Shown here: piece after piece, positions 33,919-40,877 of the stretch
How the letters are laid out: each line of letters starts with the position of its first letter
How positions within the stretch are numbered: the stretch's first letter is position 1
Assembly: GCA_013289855.1 (NCBI GenBank)
Contig: JABCZD010000014.1
Location: forward strand, 1-64,000
Direction: 5' to 3'
DNA length: 64,000 nt
From: Acidobacteriota bacterium
Lineage (GTDB): Bacteria; Acidobacteriota; Terriglobia; Acidiferrales; UBA7541
The notes under the pieces: generated by a model
Seen by the model: the letters and a program-made list of their open reading frames with translations, nothing else
Told to the model about the DNA's origin: nothing
The model's database searches: none
Program-made: the position numbers and the translations under genes

Positions 33919-35111
33919 CCGCGCAGGAATACCAAGCTCCTGAGAGCGTCAACCGCCTGCAGAACTCCGCTTTGGCCGTTGGCGCTATCGCTCTGGTTCT
34001 CGGATGCTTCCTTGGGTTGCGCGATCCCGAAGCCAAGGATGCTTTTTTCCGCGCCTATCTGATGGGCTACATGCTGATTCTCGGATTTGCCTTAGGTTCG
34101 CTGGGACTTCTCATGTTGCAGCATCTCACCAGCGGCCAATGGGGCATTATGATCCGGCGACCGCTCGAATCGGCGACCCGCACGCTGCCTCTCTTGTTAA
34201 TTTTATTCATCCCGATATTCACGATTGGTATGCAACATCTGTATGGTGCGTGGATGGATCCCGAAAAGCTCAAAGAAGAGCCGCTCTCGCTAATGCAGCA
34301 GAGCTATCTCACGCAGAGCCACTATCGCATTCGGGCGATAATCTATTTTGCTTTGTGGCTCTTGCTAGCCTGGATATTCAACCGGTTGTCCCGTCAGCAG
34401 GACGTGAATCGCGAAGACCGCGCGTTGCGCCAACGCTTTAAGATGTTCGCTGGGCCGGGAATTATTGCTTACGTTTTCTCGCTGAGTTTTGCCGTGATTG
34501 ACTGGGTGATGTCCATTTCGCCGCACTGGGCCTCCACGATCTACGGTTTCCTGTTCGTCGCCGGACAGCTCATCTCCTCGATGGCGCTCATGGCCATCAT
34601 CGTCGTTTTTCTCGCCCACACTGGACCGCTGGCGGGGCTCCTGCAGAAGCGCCATCTATGGCAGTTTGGCGGCCTGCTCTTCGCCTTCAACATGTTGTGG
34701 GCGTACTTTTCTTTCTCGCAATTGCTGATCATCTGGTCTGGCAACCTGCCCGAAGAAATCAGCTTCTACCGCACGCGCCTCTATGGCAGCTGGGGCATTG
34801 TGGCCGTCATCGTTCTCATCTTTCATTTCTTCGTGCCTTTTTTTCTGCTCCTCTCGAAGGATTTAAAGCGCAACCAGAACCTTCTTCCCAAGGTAGCCAT
34901 GTGGATGATTTTCATGCGGCTTGTGGACCTATACTGGCTGACGCAGCCGGAGTTTTATCACAACGCCAGTCCACATGCGCTGGACTTCGTTCTACCGATT
35001 GCACTGATTGGGCTTTGGCTGGCCTTCTTTGCCTGGAATTTGAAGCGCGCGCCGCTATTGCCGTTGGGCGATCCTAAACTGGCTGAGGCGATTGCAAGTC
35101 ATGAGCACTGA
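33915..35111 (+). CDS. actF: Alternative complex III subunit ActF (NrfD-like)
   Basis: 398 residues, about ten helices, overlapping actE by four bases (ATGA). ActF is the second, more divergent NrfD-like membrane subunit. Conserved features include the segments DWVMSISPHWASTIYGFLFVAGQ (in parts), LWAYFSFSQLLIIWSGNLPEE and WMIFMRLVDLYWLT. Confidence 0.93.
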   Translation: MTAQEYQAPESVNRLQNSALAVGAIALVLGCFLGLRDPEAKDAFFRAYLMGYMLILGFALGSLGLLMLQHLTSGQWGIMIRRPLESATRTLPLLLILFIPIFTIGMQHLYGAWMDPEKLKEEPLSLMQQSYLTQSHYRIRAIIYFALWLLLAWIFNRLSRQQDVNREDRALRQRFKMFAGPGIIAYVFSLSFAVIDWVMSISPHWASTIYGFLFVAGQLISSMALMAIIVVFLAHTGPLAGLLQKRHLWQFGGLLFAFNMLWAYFSFSQLLIIWSGNLPEEISFYRTRLYGSWGIVAVIVLIFHFFVPFFLLLSKDLKRNQNLLPKVAMWMIFMRLVDLYWLTQPEFYHNASPHALDFVLPIALIGLWLAFFAWNLKRAPLLPLGDPKLAEAIASHEH

Positions 35112-35640
35112 GCAACACAACACGGGGCACGGCGGAAACCCGCACGAAAATGGCGGTGAGCCGCGGCACGACACGGTGGCGTTCGAAACGCACGACGTAC
35201 AGGTGCACACCATTTACTGGTACCTGTTTTCGTTGGCGGTGGCCACTATTTTGGCATTCGCTTCGGCCGTCGTGATTCTGCGCGTTACCACCAAGATGGT
35301 GGTGGATGCAGATGCGCCCATGCTCCCGATGCGTAAAGAAATGACCGAACAGCAAAGAACAGAACGCGCCTATCCGCCGGCGCCACGTTTGCAAGGCGTG
35401 CCGGGTAACGAGATCGATCCCCAGCAGGAATTGCGCGACAAGGTCCGTGCTGACACTCTGGCCAACGAACAATTACGCTGGATCGATCAGAATTCTGGAA
35501 TCGCGCAGATCCCGGTCAGTGACGCGATGAAATTGATCGTGGAACACGGGGTCCACGGAAGCGCGCCAGTCGCGAAGCCTGCGGACGCGCCCAAAGCGGC
35601 GGCTGCGGTCGCGAGTGCGGCGCCGGAGAAAACGAATTAG
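35101..35640 (+). CDS. Small single-helix membrane protein of the ACIII operon, unknown role
   Basis: 179 residues from ATG 35101, overlapping the actF end by 11 bases. One helix (IYWYLFSLAVATILAFASAVVIL in parts) is flanked by a polar N-terminus and a long soluble C-terminus. The segment VRADTLANEQLRWIDQNSGI, then IPVSDAMKLIVEHG, resembles a motif found in small proteins beside SCO/oxidase genes of several phyla (L-x-x-Y/W-x-W-x-D...IPIxxAM). Likely an accessory or assembly subunit of ACIII or the oxidase. The Ala/Pro-rich tail is probably disordered. Confidence 0.7.
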   Translation: MSTEQHNTGHGGNPHENGGEPRHDTVAFETHDVQVHTIYWYLFSLAVATILAFASAVVILRVTTKMVVDADAPMLPMRKEMTEQQRTERAYPPAPRLQGVPGNEIDPQQELRDKVRADTLANEQLRWIDQNSGIAQIPVSDAMKLIVEHGVHGSAPVAKPADAPKAAAAVASAAPEKTN

Positions 35641-35644
35641 TGTC

Positions 35645-36496
35645 ATGCGAATGATACGGACCATTGCGACGACGGTCGGAGTTCTGGTGCTGCTTAGCGG
35701 GGCAGCCGTGGTGTGCCCACAGTCGGCGCCAAGCAATGTGGGCCCGACCTCGGTGACTATGCCTCCGGCTTTGCAGAACGTGGGATTCGAGCCGACGCTC
35801 AATGCGCAGATGCCTCTGGATTTGCCGTTCACAGACGAAAATGGCCAAAGTGTTAAGTTCGGTGACTATTTCGAGCACGGCAAACCAGTGCTTCTGGCCT
35901 TCGTGTATTACGGCTGCCCTATGCTTTGCAATCAGGTGGAGCAGGGCGTCGTGGGCTCGCTGAAGATGTTGTCATTTAATCCCGGGCGCGACTATGACGT
36001 GGTGTTTGTGAGTTTTGATCCGCGCGAGACGCCGGAGATGGCCGCAGAAAAAAAGAAGAGCGCGCTGGGCCATTTCCAACGTCCTGCCACGGACGGCGGC
36101 TGGCACTTTCTGACAGGCAACAAGGAAGCCATCGACGCGGCGGCGAAGGCGGCAAACTTTCGGTACAAGTTCGACGCCAAAAACAATTTATTCTCGCACG
36201 CTAGCGGCATTATGCTCCTGACGCCAGACGGCAGGATTTCGCGTTATTTCTACGGCATCGAGTACCCCGGTCGCGATATGCGACTCGGCCTTGTAGACGC
36301 CTCGGCCGGCAAGATCGGTTCACCCATCGATCACGCTTTGTTGTTTTGCTTCCAATACGATCCAAGCTCCGCTACTTACAGCACCGCCATTCTCAGGATT
36401 GTCCGCCTCGCGGGCCTTTTGACGGTGCTTGGCATCGTGGTGGGTATTCTGGTTTTCCGGCGCCGCGATCTCGCCGCGCCGCAAGGAGCACACTAA
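35645..36496 (+). CDS. sco1: SCO1/SenC copper chaperone for CuA assembly
   Basis: 283 residues from ATG 35645. N-terminal signal helix, thioredoxin-fold SCO domain with the classical CX3C (YGCPMLC) and the copper-binding histidine in FSHASGIM, and a C-terminal membrane anchor (LAGLLTVLGIVVGILVF). It should deliver copper to CuA of CoxB, encoded four bases later. This is the canonical SCO, in contrast to the CX5C protein at 23.3 kb. Confidence 0.92.
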   Translation: MRMIRTIATTVGVLVLLSGAAVVCPQSAPSNVGPTSVTMPPALQNVGFEPTLNAQMPLDLPFTDENGQSVKFGDYFEHGKPVLLAFVYYGCPMLCNQVEQGVVGSLKMLSFNPGRDYDVVFVSFDPRETPEMAAEKKKSALGHFQRPATDGGWHFLTGNKEAIDAAAKAANFRYKFDAKNNLFSHASGIMLLTPDGRISRYFYGIEYPGRDMRLGLVDASAGKIGSPIDHALLFCFQYDPSSATYSTAILRIVRLAGLLTVLGIVVGILVFRRRDLAAPQGAH

Positions 36497-36499
36497 GCC

Positions 36500-37498
36500 G
36501 TGCAGTCGCAATTGCCACTTTATCCGGAGCAAGCCTCCAACTTCGCGCCGCAAGTCGATGCGCTAATGGTGTTCATCATCGCGATCTGCGTGTTTTTCGC
36601 CGTGGCCGTAACCCTTGCGATCATTTTCTTTCTCTACAAATTTCGCCGCAAGAGCACCGGGGAAATCGGCGTAGCGATTCACGGAGACATGCGCCTGGAG
36701 TCCGCATGGATTGTGGTGCCCTTGGTGTTGGCGCTGGCCATGTTTGCCTGGGGCGCAGTGGTGTACGTGGATTTCCGGCGCGCGCCCACGGACACCCTGG
36801 ACATTTATGTAATCGGCAAACAGTGGATGTGGAAACTGCAACAGCCGAACGGCCAGAGAGAGATCAATGAGTTGCACGTGCCGGTGGGACAAAACGTACG
36901 CCTGATCATGGGCAGCGAAGACGTGATCCACGATTTTTCCGTACCCGCATTCCGCGTGAAGATGGACGTGGTGCCCGGTCGCTATAACACGCTGTGGTTC
37001 CGGCCAACCAAGACCGGCAAGTTCCATTTCTATTGCTCGCAGTACTGCGGGACGAATCACGCGATCATGGGTGGTTGGGTCACGGTAATGGAGCCAGATG
37101 AATACACCGCATGGCTTTCCGGTTCCTCGGGCACGATCGCAAATCCGGTCCTCGCGGGCGAGAAACTTTTTGCGGAGCGGTCCTGCCTCGCGTGCCACGC
37201 AAGCGATGGCAGAGGCCGCGGACCGTCGCTGAACGGATTCTTTGGCGGAAAAGTGAAGTTGGCAGATGGCTCCACGGTAACCGCCGACGAAGAATATATC
37301 CGCGAATCGCTTTTTAATCCTAGCGCCAAGATAGTTGCCGGGTATCAGCCACTAATGCCTTCGTATCAGGGACAACTGACCGAAGAGCAGACTCTCGATC
37401 TGATATCGTACGTGAAGTCTCTGCAAGCGGAACCAGCGCCAAGCACCGGCGCGGGGGCTACGCCAAGCCAGGGTACGCAGACCACGGGAAAGAAATAA
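36500..37498 (+). CDS. coxB: Cytochrome c oxidase subunit II with C-terminal cytochrome c (caa3 type)
   Basis: 332 residues, GTG start. Two N-terminal helices, then a cupredoxin domain with CuA ligands: His in DVIHDFSVPAF, and CSQYCGTNHAIM (Gln replaces the common Glu, whose backbone is the ligand). A haem c domain follows with SCLACHASDGRG, the caa3 signature, and a methionine in PLMPSYQG. Electrons from ActA/ActE enter here through haem c to CuA. Confidence 0.94.
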   Translation: MQSQLPLYPEQASNFAPQVDALMVFIIAICVFFAVAVTLAIIFFLYKFRRKSTGEIGVAIHGDMRLESAWIVVPLVLALAMFAWGAVVYVDFRRAPTDTLDIYVIGKQWMWKLQQPNGQREINELHVPVGQNVRLIMGSEDVIHDFSVPAFRVKMDVVPGRYNTLWFRPTKTGKFHFYCSQYCGTNHAIMGGWVTVMEPDEYTAWLSGSSGTIANPVLAGEKLFAERSCLACHASDGRGRGPSLNGFFGGKVKLADGSTVTADEEYIRESLFNPSAKIVAGYQPLMPSYQGQLTEEQTLDLISYVKSLQAEPAPSTGAGATPSQGTQTTGKK

Positions 37499-37501
37499 GT
37501 T

Positions 37502-39154
37502 ATGGAACACGAGATGCCCAAAGTGCACTACTTGAATGCCTCCTATGGCCTCAAGTCGTGGCTGCTGACCACCGATCACAAACGCATCGCACTGCTGTAC
37601 CTTGCTTCCGTAACCTTCTTCTTTTTCATAGGCGGACTTTTTGCCACCATGATCCGCATCCACCTCTTAACCCCCGGTGGCTTCCTGGTGTCGCCAGAGA
37701 CCTACAACAAGTTGTTCACCATGCATGGCGTGACCATGGTTTTCTTTTTCCTGATTCCGTCGATTCCAGCGATCATTGGTAATTTTCTTATTCCCATCAT
37801 GATCGGCGCCAAGGATTTGGCGTTCCCCAAGCTGAATCTTCTCAGCTGGTACATCTACATCATCGGCGGCTGCTTCGTCCTCTATTCCTTTAGCACCGGC
37901 GGCCTCGATACCGGTTGGACCTTCTACACACCGCTGAGCAGCATTTATTCGAACTCCGCGGTCACCCCGGCAGTTATAGGAGTCTTCATCAACGGCTTCT
38001 CGTCGATCCTGACCGGACTAAATTTCCTGGTCACCATCCACACCATGCGTGCGCCGGGCATGACGTGGTTCCGTCTGCCTCTATTTGTCTGGGCGCATTA
38101 CGCCACCAGCATTATCTTTGTTCTGGGCACCCCGGTCATCGCCATCACCCTGCTCCTCGCGGGCCTAGAGCGCATGTTTCACCTCGGATTTTTCAACCCC
38201 GCTATGGGCGGCGACCCCATCCTGTTCCAGCATCTTTTCTGGTTTTACTCGCACCCGGCCGTGTACATCATGATTCTTCCGGCTATGGGTGTTATCAGCG
38301 AAATCATTCCCACGTTCGCCCGCCGGCCGATCTTCGGCTATTCCTTCATCGCCGGCTCCAGTATTGCCATCGCGGTGATCGGCTTCCTCGTTTGGGCGCA
38401 CCACATGTTCCTCACTGGCGAATCCGTTTACGCCGCGCTGGCTTTTTCGTTGATGAGCTACCTGGTGGCCATTCCTTCGGCGGTGAAAGTTTTCAACTGG
38501 ACATCGACGTTATACAAAGGCTCAATCTCCTACGATACGCCAATGCTCTACGCCCTGGGCTTCATCGGACTTTTCCTGGTCGGCGGGTTGACCGGCTTGT
38601 TTCTCGCCTGCCTGGGGCTGGACATTCATCTGCATGACACGTATTTTGTGGTCGCCCATTTTCACTACATCATGGTGGGCGGCGCGGTGATGGGCTACGT
38701 CGGCGGATTGCACTTCTGGTGGCCCAAGATCACCGGCAGAATGTATCCGGAATTTTTGGCGCGTATCGCCGCAGTGGTGCTGTTCGTCGGATTCAATCTC
38801 ACATTTTTCCCGCAGTTTGTTCTTGGCTACCTGGGAATGCCGCGCCGCTATCATAGCTACCCTCCCGAGTTCCAGGCGCTAAACGTCATGTCGACCGCGG
38901 GAGCATCGATTCTTGCGCTGGGCTACCTCCTGCCCATGGTTTATCTGGTGTGGTCGCTAAAATACGGCGCGATCGCGGGGCCGAACCCTTGGCCCGCCAC
39001 CGGCCTCGAATGGAAAACTGCCTCGCCACCGCCGACAGAGAATTTCGACGTCACACCGGTCGTCGATTGGGAGCCATACGATTTCGAGCATCGCCCGGAT
39101 TTGGCTTTGGAGCCCGGCATAGGCGGTTTGTTGCCCGCCCACGGCGACGACTGA
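37502..39154 (+). CDS. coxA: Cytochrome c oxidase subunit I, A2 type
   Basis: 550 residues, 12 or more helices. Haem and CuB ligands are readable: HGVTMVFFF for haem a, YSHPAVYIM for CuB His and the cross-linked Tyr, WAHHMF, and HDTYFVVAHFHYIMVGG. The helix VI motif is YSHPAVY rather than GHPEVY: the D-channel glutamate is missing and the Tyr-Ser pair is present, the hallmark of A2-type haem-copper oxidases such as the Rhodothermus caa3 enzyme, which also partners ACIII. It reduces O2 to water and pumps protons. Confidence 0.95.
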   Translation: MEHEMPKVHYLNASYGLKSWLLTTDHKRIALLYLASVTFFFFIGGLFATMIRIHLLTPGGFLVSPETYNKLFTMHGVTMVFFFLIPSIPAIIGNFLIPIMIGAKDLAFPKLNLLSWYIYIIGGCFVLYSFSTGGLDTGWTFYTPLSSIYSNSAVTPAVIGVFINGFSSILTGLNFLVTIHTMRAPGMTWFRLPLFVWAHYATSIIFVLGTPVIAITLLLAGLERMFHLGFFNPAMGGDPILFQHLFWFYSHPAVYIMILPAMGVISEIIPTFARRPIFGYSFIAGSSIAIAVIGFLVWAHHMFLTGESVYAALAFSLMSYLVAIPSAVKVFNWTSTLYKGSISYDTPMLYALGFIGLFLVGGLTGLFLACLGLDIHLHDTYFVVAHFHYIMVGGAVMGYVGGLHFWWPKITGRMYPEFLARIAAVVLFVGFNLTFFPQFVLGYLGMPRRYHSYPPEFQALNVMSTAGASILALGYLLPMVYLVWSLKYGAIAGPNPWPATGLEWKTASPPPTENFDVTPVVDWEPYDFEHRPDLALEPGIGGLLPAHGDD

Positions 39155-39167
39155 GTTCTTGTAGCGG

Positions 39168-39190
39168 CCGCCTTCTGAGGCGGACGTTTT
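39168..39190. repeat. Stem CCGCCT-TCTG-AGGCGG with T-run between coxA and coxC
   Basis: A 6-bp perfect stem followed by ACGTTTTT. It is related to the palindrome at 10411 and could attenuate transcription between coxA and coxC, where the operon has its largest gap (135 bases). Confidence 0.55.
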
Positions 39191-39289
39191 TGTGCTCGCG
39201 TTGAGAGGAATAACGCCGTACAGAATTTGGTGATCGGCAGTACGGTGGTCTGCTAGCCGCCGCGAAACGAACGAAAAGAGGAGCACCGC

Positions 39290-40051
39290 GTGCACCGCAC
39301 CGGAGAGCTTTACGGACAGTTCGAAACGCTGGAACAGCAGAAAGACACTGCCCAACTTGGCATGTGGATCTTCCTGGTCACCGAAGTTTTGTTTTTCGGT
39401 GGCATGTTCTTGACCTACACCATCAACCGCCACGCCTTCAGCGCCGCCTTCGGCATCGGCGGCAACACTCTGGACTTGCGACTCGGCGGCCTGAACACCG
39501 TAATTCTGATTATGAGCAGCTTGACCATGGCTATGGCCGTCTGGGCCGCGCAGGTGGGCAAGAAAAAGCGGGTGACCGGTTTTTTGATTGCCACGCTGAT
39601 TTTAGGTGGCGCATTTTTGGGCGTAAAGGCGATCGAATACAAGCAGAAGTACGATCACCACTTAATTCCCGGGAGCACTTTCAACGTCACTTACTGCGTC
39701 AACAATCCCTCTTCCTGTGGTCTGGCGGGAAAACAACTCGAAGATGAGCGGAGAGAGATCGAAGAAGCCATTAAAGCCGAAGAGAACGAAAACCCGGGCA
39801 GTGGCTTGATTGCCCTCAATGCCCACGCGCAGCTCTATTTTTCGCTGTATTTCGCGATGACCGGCTTGCACGCCCTGCACATGGTTATTGGCGCCGGCTT
39901 ATTGCTGTGGCTGATCGCGCAATCGTTCGGCGGACGGTTCGGCCCCGGATACAACACGCCGGTCGAAGTAACCGGTTTGTATTGGCATTTCGTCGACATC
40001 GTCTGGATTTATCTATTTCCACTGCTGTATCTGATTGACCGGCACAATTAG
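39290..40051 (+). CDS. coxC: Cytochrome c oxidase subunit III
   Basis: 253 residues from GTG with GAGGAG upstream. Family motifs are GMWIFLVTEVLFFGGMF, GLHALHMVIG and YWHFVDIVWIYLFPLLYL. Between helices lies a long polar loop (about 120-175) with two cysteines, TYCVNNPSSCG, and an acidic helix, longer than in minimal subunit III. Role: structural subunit of the oxidase. Confidence 0.92.
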   Translation: MHRTGELYGQFETLEQQKDTAQLGMWIFLVTEVLFFGGMFLTYTINRHAFSAAFGIGGNTLDLRLGGLNTVILIMSSLTMAMAVWAAQVGKKKRVTGFLIATLILGGAFLGVKAIEYKQKYDHHLIPGSTFNVTYCVNNPSSCGLAGKQLEDERREIEEAIKAEENENPGSGLIALNAHAQLYFSLYFAMTGLHALHMVIGAGLLLWLIAQSFGGRFGPGYNTPVEVTGLYWHFVDIVWIYLFPLLYLIDRHN

Positions 40052-40070
40052 CGAGCCAGGAGAACACCGC

Positions 40071-40397
40071 GTGTCTGATCATATTGCGTCGCCAAAACTT
40101 TACGTGGGGATTTTTCTGGCGCTGATGGTGGGCACCGCCCTAACTGTTTTCGCGGCGTACAAAGACCTGGGACCGTGGAATATTGTCGTAGCCTTGGCCA
40201 TTGCCACATTCAAAGCCACGCTGGTGGTTCTGTTTTTCATGCACGCGAAATACAGTCCCAAGCGCACTCATCTGGTAATTATTTGTGCCGTTTTCTGGCT
40301 TGGAATTATGCTCGCGCTGACACTCACTGACTATCATACCCGCCACGACTTTAGCTTTCTCCGCAGCCCTGCGACCACCGTCACGCGATCTGTCTGA
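40071..40397 (+). CDS. coxD: Cytochrome c oxidase subunit IV (prokaryotic, CoxD-like)
   Basis: 108 residues from GTG 40071 with AGGAGA upstream; its leader resembles that of coxC. Three helices; LYVGIFLALMVGTALTVFAA and FKATLVVLFFMHAKYS are typical of the small prokaryotic subunit IV. An earlier in-frame ATG inside coxC lacks a ribosome binding site. It closes the respiratory operon. Confidence 0.88.
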   Translation: MSDHIASPKLYVGIFLALMVGTALTVFAAYKDLGPWNIVVALAIATFKATLVVLFFMHAKYSPKRTHLVIICAVFWLGIMLALTLTDYHTRHDFSFLRSPATTVTRSV

Positions 40398-40552
40398 TTC
40401 CCGTGACAGTATTATTGCCAATATTGCCGATGGAAGCTCTCAGAGCGGGTCGCGAGTGCGCGTTTCGGGTGCACCCTTGGGAAATTCGGCCGACTACGAA
40501 TTAGTAGTACTCCATGTCCTGTGGAAAACTGTTCAGGTAGGAACAGAAAAAG

Positions 40553-40614
40553 GGGGGAGTAGCGAACCGGCCCAGCCCTCAATCCCCTAAAGGGATCCTC
40601 GGCTCGCCTCCCCC
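40553..40614 (+). other. Candidate structured RNA/long hairpin upstream of uvrA
   Basis: GGGGGAG (40553-40559) pairs with CTCCCCC (40608-40614) and adjacent GCGA with TCGC. An inner stem ATCCC-CTAAA-GGGAT sits at the tip, with a partial GCC/GGC pairing between. The 480 bases from 40398 to 40877 hold no convincing gene. No U-run follows, so it is not a simple terminator. It matches no riboswitch class I know. Confidence 0.45.
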
Positions 40615-40877
40615 ACTAACGCTTAGATTGCAACCAGCGAGCCAATCCTAAAGTCTTTGTTTGCAGCGAACTGCCAACTTTTGTCCGCGAAAAAAATGCC
40701 CCACCCCCGCAAAATTACTCGTCAGGCAAATCTGGTATGTAGGAAGCATCGGAAAAGTCTTTCTCATCGCCATTTATTGACCCCGTCGAACACATCCTGC
40801 TAATGTTAAAAGTTATTCTGGTCGCATTGTCTCTACTGTGCGCCAGAGGCTCCTGTGGAGGGAGCGCTGCGGAAACC

